Shown: piece by piece, positions 1 to 6,621 of the stretch
Layout: every line of letters starts with the position of its first letter
Numbering within the stretch: the first letter of the stretch is position 1
Assembly: GCA_017626655.1 (NCBI GenBank)
Contig: JAGAIH010000049.1
Span: 1-9,100 of the forward strand
Direction of reading: 5' to 3'
Source of the DNA: Clostridia bacterium
Lineage (GTDB): Bacteria > Bacillota_A > Clostridia > Oscillospirales > CAG-272
DNA: 9,100 bases
Position numbers and translations under genes: made by a program
The notes under the pieces: model-generated
What the model was told of the DNA's origin: nothing
Databases searched by the model: none
Seen by the model: the letters and a program-made list of their open reading frames with translations, nothing else

Positions 1-270
1 GCGGTCGGGACAGCCGGCCACGATGCCCGCGGCCACGGCGGCCTCGATGCCGTGCATCCCGTCGGTGGCGGGGACGATGACCGACTTGACGTTCTTGATG
101 ATGTTACCGCTCAGCTCCACCCGCAGGGTTGTGGGGTCAGCCCCCAAGGCATGGCGGAGGATGGCGGCGGCGTAGGCGATGGCGATGGGCTCGGTACAGC
201 CCATGGCGGGGACCAGCTCCTCGCGGAGGATGGAGGTATAGGTTTGTTGGATGTGAGTGGGGAGAGACAT
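1..270 (-). CDS. cyuA: L-cysteine desulfidase (CyuA / UPF0597 family), N-terminal part, cut by window edge
   Basis: Only the first 90 codons lie in the window; the gene runs off the left edge. The protein begins MSLPTHIQQTYTSILREE and then has the signature VPAMGCTEPIAIAYAAA (residues 20-36), followed by a segment with SGNIIKNVKSVIVP (54-67) and GMHGIEAAVAAG (71-82). These are hallmarks of the UPF0597/YhaM group, now known as CyuA. It is related to the alpha domain of serine dehydratase and splits L-cysteine into pyruvate, sulfide and ammonia using a [4Fe-4S] cluster. Cys24 in the GCTEP motif is the expected first cluster ligand; the others lie outside the window. The start is fixed by an AAGGAG site (276-281 on the opposite strand) five bases upstream. 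It is the third gene of the minus-strand run, 37 bases after the methyltransferase stop. The family call is firm; the exact substrate is inferred from the family. Confidence 0.85.
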   Translation of the reverse strand, partial: MSLPTHIQQTYTSILREELVPAMGCTEPIAIAYAAAILRHALGADPTTLRVELSGNIIKNVKSVIVPATDGMHGIEAAVAAGIVAGCPDR

Positions 271-307
271 ACAGGCTCCTTAGTTATATCATTCGGGGAG
301 ATGGGGA

Positions 308-1180
308 TTATTTGATGCCGCGGGTGACCATGGTAACCGAAACGTTGCAGTCCCACTGCCGGATACCCCTGTCGTAGAGCTCAATGCGCTTGTCATATCT
401 GGCGTTCTTTATGCAACGAAGCTCGTAAAGGGTGCTATCTGAAACAACACCGGGGGCAATCGCCGGGATGCACTCCAAGGCGTCCAACTCGGTCTGACGG
501 TTGGCGTTGATGATGGCATGGGCGGTTTGACGGTCGTAGATGGGATTATCGGGGGTAAGGTTGACGGTGAGGTAGGCCGTGGAAACCTGCCTGAAGCCGT
601 ACTGCTCCATGGCGGAGGGGATGCCCCGCTCGTCGGTGGCGTAAGCAGCGATGCCGTAGGCTTTGTCGTTTTCGGCGTCGTAAGGCGCGATGGCGGCATA
701 GACCTCGCGCTCCAGGTCGGTCATCTCGGCGATGCAGGGCGCGGGGATGTTGTAGCCCCTCCGTGCGGAAAGGACAAGGCAGATACCGCCCTTCTTGAGA
801 ACTCGGTATTGCTCCCCGTAAAAGCCCTCGGGCGGGATATGCTCCTGGACGGTGTTGGAGACGGTTACGTCAAAGCTACCATCGGCAAAGGGCAGGGAAG
901 TGGCGTCACCCTCCAAAAAGGAGATGTGGGGCGCGTGGGCTACGGCGAAGTCCACGAAATTCCGGTCACGGTCAATGCCTGTCACCGTCGCTTCGGCATA
1001 CCAGCGGGACAGCGCTTGGGCAAGTGCTCCGGGACCGCAACCGATCTCCAGGATGGAGGCATGCTCCGGAATGGCGAAGGCGTTGACGTACTGCTCCCGA
1101 AACAGATCGTGAAAGCGGAGGGAACGGGATCCATACAGAGTGCTTGCCCGTTGAATACGGGTAGACCAGAGATTGTTCAT
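308..1180 (-). CDS. Class I SAM-dependent methyltransferase
   Basis: This is a complete 290-residue cytoplasmic protein. The Rossmann-type SAM-binding fold shows motif I as ILEIGCGPGALAQAL (residues 43-57). An acidic second strand follows, VTGIDRDRNFVDFA (66-79), in which Asp70 should bind the ribose. GDATSLPFADGSFDVTVSNT (91-110) corresponds to motifs II and III, and FYGEQYRVLKKGGICLVLS (120-138) is the post-strand-5 motif. The C-terminal end, RIELYDRGIRQWDCNVSVTM, is typical of UbiE/Methyltransf_11-like proteins in Clostridia. The methyl acceptor cannot be predicted. An AAAGGAG site (1186-1192, opposite strand) lies five bases before the ATG. The gene starts 23 bases after the sdaA stop and ends 37 bases before cyuA, so it is probably co-transcribed with two amino-acid-degrading iron-sulfur enzymes. 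Whether it acts in the same pathway is unknown. Confidence 0.85.
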   Translation of the reverse strand: MNNLWSTRIQRASTLYGSRSLRFHDLFREQYVNAFAIPEHASILEIGCGPGALAQALSRWYAEATVTGIDRDRNFVDFAVAHAPHISFLEGDATSLPFADGSFDVTVSNTVQEHIPPEGFYGEQYRVLKKGGICLVLSARRGYNIPAPCIAEMTDLEREVYAAIAPYDAENDKAYGIAAYATDERGIPSAMEQYGFRQVSTAYLTVNLTPDNPIYDRQTAHAIINANRQTELDALECIPAIAPGVVSDSTLYELRCIKNARYDKRIELYDRGIRQWDCNVSVTMVTRGIK

Positions 1181-1203
1181 GGGGGCTCCTTTTTGATGTG
1201 AAT

Positions 1204-2427
1204 TTACTCCGTCGGACGCTGATACAGCTTCGCCAGTCCCCCCTCCGAGGTCTCGCGGTAGAGGTGGGAGAGGTCGAGGCCGGTGCGGTACATGGTCTCC
1301 ACCACCAGGTCGAAGGAGATCTTACGGCTTCCCGACAGGAAGTTGGCCAGGGACAGGGCGTTGATTGCGCGCATGGCGGCCACGGCGTTGCGCTCGATGC
1401 AGGGGATCTGCACCAGGCCGCAGACGGGGTCGCAGGTCAGGCCCAGGTGATGCTCCAGGGACATCTCGGCGGCGTACTCGATCTGGTCGATGCCCATCTC
1501 GAACAGCTCGCAGAGGGCGGCGGCGGCCATGGAGCAGGCGGTGCCCACCTCGGCCTGACAGCCGCACTCCGCACCGCTGACCGAGGCGTTGGTGGCCACC
1601 AGATCACCGATCAGACCCGCCACGGCCAGGGCGCGGACTACGTCGCGGTCGGAAAAGCCGTTCTTGTCCTGCATATACTTGAGGACGGCGGGGAGGACGC
1701 CGCAGGAGCCGCAGGTGGGGGCGGTGACGATGACGCCGTTGTCGGCGTTCTGCTCGCTGACGGCGAAGGCGTAGGCGCAGACCAGGCGGTTCTCGCGGGT
1801 CTGGGGGGACTCGTCGATGTGGCGTTGGTTGTAAAGTCTTTGCGCCTTGCGCTCCACCTCCAGACCTCCGGGCAGGATGCCCGTATGGGTCAGACCCTCG
1901 CGGATGGCGGCGGTCATGGTGCGCCAGACGTCCAAAAGGAAGGCGGGGAAGTCGGCGTCCTCATGCTCGAAGACGTAGTCGGAGAGGCGGATGCCCCGAG
2001 CCTTGCATAATTCTGCGATCTCGGTGAAGCTCTCCTCCTTGTACAGCTCGGGAGGGAGGGCAAAGCGGCTCTCCTCGCCGTCCATGCGGACCTCACCGCC
2101 GCCAATGGACAGAAAGCGCATCCGCCCGATCTCGATATCCCCCGCGTACCCGATGAAATCCAGGGTATTGGGGTGGGGGAGAGTGGCGGCGATCTCGTCG
2201 CTCATATTGAATTCAATCTCGGCGGGGATGGGGGAGAGGGTATCGGTGATGGCGCGGTCGGTGCCGTGGCCCTTGCCCGTCTTGGCCAGGGAGCCGTAGA
2301 GGATGACCTTGAAGCGGTCGGCCCCGGGGTGGGTGTCCTTGAAGGTCTTGGCGGCAAAGGCGGGGCCCATGGTATGGGAGGAGGAGGGGCCCATGCCCAT
2401 CTTGTATATGGTACGGACGGATTTCAT
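1204..2427 (-). CDS. sdaA: L-serine ammonia-lyase, iron-sulfur dependent, single chain
   Basis: This cytoplasmic enzyme (407 residues) deaminates L-serine to pyruvate and ammonia. The N-terminal beta domain opens with the signature MGMGPSSSHTMGPAFAAKTF (10-29) and includes SLAKTGKGHGTDRA (46-59). The alpha domain (about 170-400) carries TAPTCGSCGVLPAVL (235-249), SGAECGCQAEVGTACSMAAA (284-303) and TCDPVCGLVQIPCIERNA (331-348). Cys290, Cys332 and Cys343 have the same spacing (42 and 11 residues) as the three cluster ligands I recall for the Legionella enzyme, so they are the likely [4Fe-4S] ligands. Both domains are in one chain with no ACT domain, as in E. coli-type enzymes, whereas many Clostridia split them into two genes. 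It is somewhat shorter than E. coli SdaA (about 454). The AAAGGAA site (2441-2447, opposite strand) sits about 14 bases from the ATG, a rather long spacing, but no in-frame alternative start lies closer. It is the first gene of the minus-strand operon. Confidence 0.95.
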   Translation of the reverse strand: MKSVRTIYKMGMGPSSSHTMGPAFAAKTFKDTHPGADRFKVILYGSLAKTGKGHGTDRAITDTLSPIPAEIEFNMSDEIAATLPHPNTLDFIGYAGDIEIGRMRFLSIGGGEVRMDGEESRFALPPELYKEESFTEIAELCKARGIRLSDYVFEHEDADFPAFLLDVWRTMTAAIREGLTHTGILPGGLEVERKAQRLYNQRHIDESPQTRENRLVCAYAFAVSEQNADNGVIVTAPTCGSCGVLPAVLKYMQDKNGFSDRDVVRALAVAGLIGDLVATNASVSGAECGCQAEVGTACSMAAAALCELFEMGIDQIEYAAEMSLEHHLGLTCDPVCGLVQIPCIERNAVAAMRAINALSLANFLSGSRKISFDLVVETMYRTGLDLSHLYRETSEGGLAKLYQRPTE

Positions 2428-2472
2428 GGCGCAAGCGGACTTCCTTTCGGCGTGGATTTTGTTCTGCCCTTC

Positions 2473-2501
2473 AGTATATCATAAAATGGGATAAAAATCA
2501 A
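2473..2501 (-). promoter_or_regulatory. Sigma-A promoter of the sdaA operon, extended -10
   Basis: Read on the minus strand there is a -35 TTGATT (2496-2501), a 17-base spacer and a -10 TATACT (2473-2478). The -10 is preceded by TGA, giving an extended -10 TGnTATACT. The start of transcription would fall near 2466, leaving a leader of about 40 bases before the sdaA ATG. No riboswitch or hairpin is visible in that leader. It faces away from the first sigma-cassette promoter, so the 298-base gap 2428-2725 is a divergent promoter region. Confidence 0.75.
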
Positions 2502-2515
2502 GATAGCAAAGGGGA

Positions 2516-2525
2516 TTTCGCAAAA
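2516..2525 (+). promoter_or_regulatory. TTTCGCAAAA box upstream of cassette 1 promoter
   Basis: The 10-base string TTTCGCAAAA occurs here, 48 bases before the -35. The same string, or TTCGCAAGAT, recurs before the other three plus-strand promoters (4875, 6591, 8869), but there at 11-13 bases from the -35. Its role is unknown; an operator or upstream activating element are possibilities. The larger distance makes this copy the weakest of the four. Confidence 0.3.
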
Positions 2526-2573
2526 ATTCGCCGGCCCTTTGAGGAATGTCTCCGACAAAAGAGCGTTTTCCCC

Positions 2574-2602
2574 TTGACAAGCGTTCTCCCACCCTGTATG
2601 AT
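2574..2602 (+). promoter_or_regulatory. Sigma-A promoter of sigma cassette 1
   Basis: A perfect -35 TTGACA (2574-2579) is followed by a 17-base spacer and -10 TATGAT (2597-2602). The flanks CTG before and ATRGG after the -10 are shared with the promoters of cassettes 2 and 3. Transcription should start near 2609, giving a leader of about 115 bases. Confidence 0.85.
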
Positions 2603-2627
2603 ATGGGTAGCCGCACGCCAAGAATTT

Positions 2628-2646
2628 TTCTTTTTTCAAAAAAGAA
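2628..2646 (+). repeat. A/T-rich inverted repeat in cassette 1 leader
   Basis: Arms TTCTTTTTT (2628-2636) and AAAAAAGAA (2638-2646) are perfectly complementary around one base, so in RNA the loop would open to a few bases. It starts about 20 bases after the predicted transcript start. It has no GC stem and is not a terminator. Cassettes 2 and 3 have similar A/T-rich hairpins at the equivalent place with different sequence. Confidence 0.5.
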
Positions 2647-2666
2647 GCAAATATTGGACATGAACC

Positions 2667-2693
2667 GACACCAAAGAGTGTCAATATAAGTAC
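2667..2693 (+). promoter_or_regulatory. Leader motif GTGTCA-N6-GTAC with inverted repeat, cassette 1
   Basis: GTGTCAATATAAGTAC (2678-2693) lies 32 bases before the sigma start. The same pattern, GWGTCA, six mostly A/T bases, then GTAC, lies 24 bases before the starts in cassettes 2 and 3. A perfect inverted repeat GACAC-N6-GTGTC (2667-2682) overlaps its left side. The AT-rich centre could be a -10 of a second promoter, or the motif could bind a regulator. No matching -35 at constant spacing is seen in all three copies, so the function is open. Confidence 0.5.
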
Positions 2694-2725
2694 AGAGACA
2701 TTTCAAACCCAAAAAGGAGGAACCT

Positions 2726-3268
2726 ATGAACGATCAAGAAATCATCGCTCTGTATTTTGCTCGCAACGAGCAGGCAATCGCCGAGACTGACAAGTACTAT
2801 GGCAAGGCCTGTATGCAGGTGTCCATGAACATCCTGCAAAGCCGCCCCGATGCCGAGGAGTGCGTCAACGATACCTATTTGAAGACATGGAACTCCATTC
2901 CGCCCACCAAGCCCAACTCCCTGTGCGCCTTCGTCTGCCGTATCGCGCGGAATCTCTCCCTCAACCGCCTCCGCGACCTGCGCCGGGACCGCCGCAACCG
3001 CGAGCTGACGGTGTCCTTTGAGGAGTTGGAGGACTGCATTCCCGTGGACGAGGCCGACGCTGAGATCCTCCCCGAGCTTCTTGAGGAATTCCTGCGGGGG
3101 CTGGACGAGGCCGAGCGCAAGCTCTTCGTGGGCCGCTACTGGCACGGTATGTCGGTCAAGGATCTGGCTACCTACTGGGAGCTGACCCCCAACGCCGTGG
3201 CTCTGCGCCTCCAGAAGACCCGCAACAGGCTCCGGGACTTCCTGGCCGAAGGGGGGTACACAGTATGA
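2726..3268 (+). CDS. ECF-type RNA polymerase sigma factor, cassette 1
   Basis: This 180-residue protein has two sigma domains and no sigma-3, as expected for group IV (ECF) factors that direct RNA polymerase to special promoters. Sigma-2 covers about residues 5-90, with PDAEECVNDTYLKTWNSIPP (41-60) and the -10-reading helix region CRIARNLSLNRLRDLRR (71-87). An acidic linker (about 98-120) follows. Sigma-4 spans about 125-175, with VGRYWHGMSVKDLATYWEL (135-153) and the helix-turn-helix end TPNAVALRLQKTRNRLRDF (154-172). The AGGAGG site is five bases from the ATG. Its stop overlaps the next start (ATGA), which points to translational coupling with the membrane protein. Against the third sigma I count only six differences in the first 87 residues. 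Of the three it is the most divergent in sigma-4. Target promoters are unknown. Confidence 0.92.
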   Translation: MNDQEIIALYFARNEQAIAETDKYYGKACMQVSMNILQSRPDAEECVNDTYLKTWNSIPPTKPNSLCAFVCRIARNLSLNRLRDLRRDRRNRELTVSFEELEDCIPVDEADAEILPELLEEFLRGLDEAERKLFVGRYWHGMSVKDLATYWELTPNAVALRLQKTRNRLRDFLAEGGYTV

Positions 3269-4842
3269 GCAGACTGACAGGCGAACAGCTTTTTGAGATC
3301 CTGGGAAGGCTCCCCGACGAATTCGTGACCGAGGCTCTGCCTCCGGTCCTGCTGGGCGGCGTAGCGGCGGCGGGCGCGGCTACACCTTCTCTCCAGTCAC
3401 TCTCTGCCGCAGGGAGCGGCACTGCGGCTAAAGCAGGCTTTGGGGCGTGGGTCGCCAGGGGCGGTTGGCTCGCCCTGGTGGCGGGCGTGCTGGTGGCGGC
3501 GGGAGTCGCTGTGGGCGCGTTCCTACTTGGATGGTGGGAGGTCCCGCCTGTGGAATCGGGGGATGTGACCGCCGAACAGAGCACCTCCGAGGAGACGGGC
3601 GGGGAGACCGCTGACGGCACCGAGGAAGATACGCAGGACGAGTCCCAAGATGAAACGGCGGCTACGACCGAGACCGAGGCCGAGACCCTTGCCCCCTCCG
3701 AGTTCCTGAAATACGTCTCCAACGGCGACGGGACCTGCTATGTCGCAGAAAGTAACGACCCCTGGCCGAACATGGATATCGTGATCCCCTCCGTATCGCC
3801 CGACGGGGATATCGTGACCGCCATTGGCAGGGAGGCATTCAGCGGCCGGGCCATCACCTCGGTGGTGATCCCCGATACCGTCACACACATTGAAGAATAC
3901 GCATTCTTCTTCTGCTGCGATCTGACCTCCATCGTAGTTCCCGACAGCGTGGTCAGCGTTGGCCATAAGGCGTTTGACGAATCCCCCAAGATCCGAAGAA
4001 GGAAAAAGGGCCTGTATTACGTCGGGAATTGGGTCGTGGATTGCGACGCGGATAAGGCCGAGATCGTGTGGAAGGAAGGCACCAAAGGGATCTTGGAGAA
4101 TGCTTTTGACGGCTGTTACAAATTGACCTCCATCGTGATCCCCGACGGTGTGGTCTCGATCGGAGATCATGCGTTCTCCGATTGCCCGTCCTTGAAGTCC
4201 GTGGTCATGCCCGACAGCGTGACCGAAATGGGCGCTTTTGCGTTCGAGGATTGCTTTTCTCTGACCTCGATCATCCTTTCCAATAGCTTGTCCGCCATTC
4301 AGGAAAGAACGTTTTCGAACTGCTACGACTTGACCTCCATTGTCATTCCCGACGGTGTCACGTCCATTGGTGAGTCCGCATTCAACAATTGCTCCTCTCT
4401 GACCTCCGTCACCGTCACCGGCGGGCTGAAGGATATCGGCTACGGTGTGTTTAAGGACTGCTCGGCCCTGACCTCCATTACCATTCCCGACAGTGTCACC
4501 AGCATCGGGACCGACGCGTTTGAGGGCTGTACCGGTTTACCCCAAGAAGATGGAGTCACCTACGTAGGGAATTGGATCGTGACGTGTGATGAATCGGTCT
4601 CCGAGGTGATTTGCCGCGAAGGGACCATCGGGATCGCGAACGGTGTATTTGAGGATTGCTTCTACATGAAGACCATCACGATCCCCACCAGCTTAGAGAT
4701 CATTGGCGACAAGGCATTTTACGTGTATCGGGTAAAGGACATCTACTACGCCGGCTCCGAGAAACGGTGGAGAAGGGTCCGCATCGGTCAGTTCAATAAC
4801 GGTTTATCCGACGTCACCATTCATTACGATTACCTCCCGTGA
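3265..4842 (+). CDS. Single-pass membrane protein with BspA-type leucine-rich repeats, cassette 1
   Basis: This 525-residue protein is the likely partner, possibly an anti-sigma factor, of the sigma encoded just upstream; the two genes overlap by four bases. The N-terminal part (1-66) has LFEILGRLPDEFVTEA (9-24), conserved in the two paralogues, then a hydrophobic Ala/Gly stretch (26-40) and GFGAWVARGGW (58-68). One transmembrane segment lies at about 67-90. An acidic Thr/Glu linker (98-145) leads to the outer part. From about 170 to 490 there are about twelve BspA-type (LRR_5) repeats, 23 residues apart where regular, of form AFxxCxxLTSIxIPDxVTSIG. Two 28-residue inserts (249-276 and 430-457) share YVGNW and EGTxGI. 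The end, DIYYAGSEKRW...VTIHYDY, is the usual cap of such proteins. There is no cleavable signal peptide and no zinc anti-sigma HxxxCxxC motif. The anti-sigma role is inferred from gene order; LRR ectodomain is firm. Confidence 0.88.
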   Translation: MSRLTGEQLFEILGRLPDEFVTEALPPVLLGGVAAAGAATPSLQSLSAAGSGTAAKAGFGAWVARGGWLALVAGVLVAAGVAVGAFLLGWWEVPPVESGDVTAEQSTSEETGGETADGTEEDTQDESQDETAATTETEAETLAPSEFLKYVSNGDGTCYVAESNDPWPNMDIVIPSVSPDGDIVTAIGREAFSGRAITSVVIPDTVTHIEEYAFFFCCDLTSIVVPDSVVSVGHKAFDESPKIRRRKKGLYYVGNWVVDCDADKAEIVWKEGTKGILENAFDGCYKLTSIVIPDGVVSIGDHAFSDCPSLKSVVMPDSVTEMGAFAFEDCFSLTSIILSNSLSAIQERTFSNCYDLTSIVIPDGVTSIGESAFNNCSSLTSVTVTGGLKDIGYGVFKDCSALTSITIPDSVTSIGTDAFEGCTGLPQEDGVTYVGNWIVTCDESVSEVICREGTIGIANGVFEDCFYMKTITIPTSLEIIGDKAFYVYRVKDIYYAGSEKRWRRVRIGQFNNGLSDVTIHYDYLP

Positions 4843-4848
4843 TCGTGG

Positions 4849-4873
4849 GGAGCGGCCTCGGCCGCTCCTTTTT
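4849..4873 (+). terminator. Rho-independent terminator after cassette 1
   Basis: An 8-bp perfect GC stem, GGAGCGGC (4849-4856) with GCCGCTCC (4861-4868), closes a CTCG tetraloop and is followed by TTTTT (4869-4873). It lies seven bases after the membrane-protein stop, so cassette 1 ends here and cassette 2 is transcribed separately. Confidence 0.9.
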
Positions 4874-4874
4874 C

Positions 4875-4884
4875 TTCGCAAGAT
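4875..4884 (+). promoter_or_regulatory. TTCGCAA box upstream of cassette 2 promoter
   Basis: TTCGCAAGAT lies directly after the terminator T-run and 13 bases before the -35. It matches the better conserved TTTTCGCAAAATAT boxes at 6591 and 8869 with a few changes, and like them is followed by a C-rich run up to TTGACA. Function unknown. Confidence 0.35.
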
Positions 4885-4897
4885 CTCCCTCTCCCCC

Positions 4898-4926
4898 TTG
4901 ACATGCCCCCGTTTCCCCTGTATGAT
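4898..4926 (+). promoter_or_regulatory. Sigma-A promoter of sigma cassette 2
   Basis: A perfect -35 TTGACA (4898-4903), a 17-base spacer and -10 TATGAT (4921-4926), with CTG before and ATAGG after the -10, as in cassettes 1 and 3. The predicted transcript start is near 4933, giving a leader of about 105 bases. Confidence 0.87.
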
Positions 4927-4937
4927 ATAGGTATCCA

Positions 4938-4960
4938 TCAAAAAAAAACGATTTTTTTGA
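4938..4960 (+). repeat. A/T-rich leader hairpin, cassette 2
   Basis: Arms TCAAAAAAA (4938-4946) and TTTTTTTGA (4952-4960) are fully complementary with a five-base loop. It sits right at the predicted start of the transcript. Its position resembles the hairpin in cassette 1, but the arms are in the opposite order (A-rich first). Confidence 0.5.
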
Positions 4961-4986
4961 AATATTTTCTGAAAACAAGAAAAAAA

Positions 4987-5014
4987 TCCGAAAAAACGGA
5001 GTCATAATAGGTAC
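4987..5014 (+). promoter_or_regulatory. Leader motif GAGTCA-N6-GTAC with inverted repeat, cassette 2
   Basis: GAGTCATAATAGGTAC (4999-5014) ends 24 bases before the sigma start. A perfect inverted repeat TCCG-N6-CGGA (4987-5000) abuts it, the same layout with a six-base gap as in cassette 1 but with different arm sequence. The core GTCA-N6-GTAC is conserved. Role unknown. Confidence 0.5.
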
Positions 5015-5038
5015 CATATCCCAAGCAAGGAGGAAACT

Positions 5039-5581
5039 ATGAACGACCAAGACATCATCAATCTGTACTTCGCCCGCAACGAGCAGGCCATTGCCGAGAC
5101 CGACAAGAGCTACGGCAAGGTCTGTATGCAGGTGTCCATGAACATACTGGACAGCCGCCCCGACGCGGAGGAGTGCGTGAGCGACACCTACCTCAAGACC
5201 TGGAACGCCATCCCCCCCACGAGGCCCCAATCCCTGTGCGCCTTCGTCTGCCGCATCGCGCGGAACCTTTCCCTCAGCCGCCTCCGCGACCTGCGCCGCC
5301 AGAAGAGGAACCAAGAGCTGACCCTGTCCCTTGACGAGCTGGAGGCCTGCATCCCCGCCGCCGTGGAGGACGCAGGGGAGCTTTCCACCCTGCTCAATGA
5401 CTTCCTGGAGGGGCTGGACGAGACCAACCGCGTGCTCTTCATGGGGCGGTACTGGTATTCCTACACCATCGACGACCTGGCCGCGCAGATGGGGCTGACC
5501 GACAAGGCGGTCTATATGCGGCTCCACAAGACCCGTGAGAAGCTACGGGCGTACCTGGCAGAAAGGGGGTATCGGGTATGA
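5039..5581 (+). CDS. ECF-type RNA polymerase sigma factor, cassette 2
   Basis: This is a 180-residue ECF factor with sigma-2 at about 5-90 (PDAEECVSDTYLKTWNAIPP at 41-60) and sigma-4 at about 125-175. The sigma-4 helix-turn-helix holds MGRYWYSYTIDDLAAQMGL (135-153) and TDKAVYMRLHKTREKLRAY (154-172). By eye it differs from the third sigma at seven of the first 87 residues but at about 36 of the last 93, so the -10-reading half is kept and the rest has drifted. The residues in the presumed -35 recognition helix (DKAVYMRLHK) differ from both paralogues. AAGGAGG lies five bases before the ATG. The stop overlaps the downstream start by ATGA. Targets are not known; autoregulation through its leader motif is possible but not shown. 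Confidence 0.92.
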   Translation: MNDQDIINLYFARNEQAIAETDKSYGKVCMQVSMNILDSRPDAEECVSDTYLKTWNAIPPTRPQSLCAFVCRIARNLSLSRLRDLRRQKRNQELTLSLDELEACIPAAVEDAGELSTLLNDFLEGLDETNRVLFMGRYWYSYTIDDLAAQMGLTDKAVYMRLHKTREKLRAYLAERGYRV

Positions 5582-6546
5582 GCAGAGAGATTATTTTGGA
5601 GGCCTTGAACGGCATCCGTGACGAATTCATCACAGAGGCAGGCGCGAAGCTGGGGCTTTTGGCCGTAGGCGCGGCGGGAGCCGTGGGCGCGGCGAGCGGC
5701 GCAGCTGTGGATCCGTCTACCTTGTATTCCCTGTCCCGCACCGAGACCACCGTTAAGACGGGCTTTGGGGCGTGGGTCGCCAAGGGCGGCTGGATCGCCC
5801 TGGCGGCGGGGGCCGTGGCCGCCGTGGGGATCGCGGTAGGAGCGTTTCTTTTGGGCTCCGACGGCTTTGAGTGGCCCACCCTCCCTCATGGGACCGAGAC
5901 CGAGGAGACCGCCTCCGACGAGCCCGAGACCGAGGCAGAGACCGAAGCCCCCGACCTCAGCTACTTCCAATTTCCCTTGACGGGCGCCGACGATACCACC
6001 AGCTACGTCTCCATCACCGACTCGGGAAACAATGGGTGCAAAACGGTGGAATTCCTGGTGAAGGGCTCCTCGGGGCTGTCCTCCGTCCTCACACTTGCCA
6101 CCCCCAAAAACAGCGAGGCCAATATCCAGATCGTCGCCTTCAAGACCGATACCCAATATGGCTTCGTCTATATGTATGAAAGGGCGGTCACGGGGGATCT
6201 GCTCACCGGCGAGGGGGAGGAGATCACGGTCATGATGGAGGGATACCACCTCCGATTCGACAAGGCGGGCAACGTCTTCTTCAACCCCGACCTCAACACA
6301 AGGACCTGCCACTTTACGGGGAACCCGGAAAAGACCGTGACCCTGGCGCAATATCGCTACAACGAAGCCATGCTCGACCGCGTCCGGGACATTCGGGACG
6401 CTTACAATAACCTTGGCTCCTGCGAGTACACCGTCCTCTACCGCTATGTGGACGGCGAGGAGACGGTCAACACCCCCGTGGGGTCCATCCCCGACTTCCC
6501 GTTCACCATTTTCAACAGCTATAATCAGCTCGACCCTGAGAGCTGA
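5578..6546 (+). CDS. Single-pass membrane protein with unrecognised ectodomain, cassette 2
   Basis: This 322-residue protein is the paralogue of the two LRR membrane proteins over its first 93 residues only. It has ILEALNGIRDEFITEA (6-21), an Ala/Gly hydrophobic stretch (25-45), [11 protein letters not shown] (62-72) and a transmembrane segment at about 70-93. A short acidic Thr/Glu linker (104-126) follows. The outer part (about 127-322) has no leucine-rich repeats. It looks beta-rich up to about 255, with three cysteines (154, 244, 282), then has a likely helix (about 256-278) and ends in an aromatic, proline-rich tail. I do not recognise this domain. The gene overlaps its sigma gene by four bases, so a partner role, perhaps anti-sigma with an external sensor, is inferred from order and from the shared N-terminus. 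A terminator follows nine bases after the stop. Confidence 0.85.
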   Translation: MSREIILEALNGIRDEFITEAGAKLGLLAVGAAGAVGAASGAAVDPSTLYSLSRTETTVKTGFGAWVAKGGWIALAAGAVAAVGIAVGAFLLGSDGFEWPTLPHGTETEETASDEPETEAETEAPDLSYFQFPLTGADDTTSYVSITDSGNNGCKTVEFLVKGSSGLSSVLTLATPKNSEANIQIVAFKTDTQYGFVYMYERAVTGDLLTGEGEEITVMMEGYHLRFDKAGNVFFNPDLNTRTCHFTGNPEKTVTLAQYRYNEAMLDRVRDIRDAYNNLGSCEYTVLYRYVDGEETVNTPVGSIPDFPFTIFNSYNQLDPES

Positions 6547-6554
6547 CCCTCTAC

Positions 6555-6584
6555 AGGCCACCACCCCGCGCGGTGGCCTTTTTT
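6555..6584 (+). terminator. Rho-independent terminator after cassette 2
   Basis: An 8-bp stem, AGGCCACC (6555-6562) with GGTGGCCT (6572-6579), closes a nine-base C/G-rich loop and runs into six T (6579-6584). Its right arm and everything up to the next -35 are nearly identical to the terminator-promoter block before proS. Confidence 0.88.
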
Positions 6585-6621
6585 ATCCCCTTTTCGCAAA
6601 ATATCCCCCGTCCCCTTGACA
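6570..6621 (+). repeat. Terminator-promoter block, copy A (before cassette 3)
   Basis: This segment of about 52 bases runs from the right arm of the terminator through the T-run, the TTTTCGCAAAATAT box (6591-6604) and a C-rich run to the -35 TTGACA (6616-6621). It matches 8848-8900 with about four differences, two of them single-base indels. Such identity in non-coding DNA suggests recent duplication or conversion. Confidence 0.8.

Noticed and set aside
518..1201. Open frame of 227 codons on the plus strand opposite the methyltransferase
   Set aside because: No recognisable motifs, composition typical of a GC-rich shadow, and the opposite frame has clear SAM-binding motifs.
1198..2010. Long open frame of 270 codons antisense to sdaA
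   Set aside because: It is low-complexity (Gly, Ala, Asp, His rich), lacks a ribosome site and mirrors the codon pattern of the well-supported sdaA gene. Similar shadow frames oppose the sigma and LRR genes.
2628..2646. Leader inverted repeat in cassette 1 as a terminator or attenuator
   Set aside because: The stem is almost all A/T and no T-run follows an energetically strong stem.
2660..2689. Short upstream frame in the cassette 1 leader (MNRHQRVSI)
   Set aside because: No ribosome site precedes it and the other two leaders have no counterpart.
4814..5527. Open frame of 237 codons opposite sigma 2, running into the terminator and promoter region
   Set aside because: It would cross a rho-independent terminator and a consensus promoter, and its sequence is the reverse shadow of the sigma gene; the equivalent frame opposite sigma 1 is similar only because the sigma genes are.
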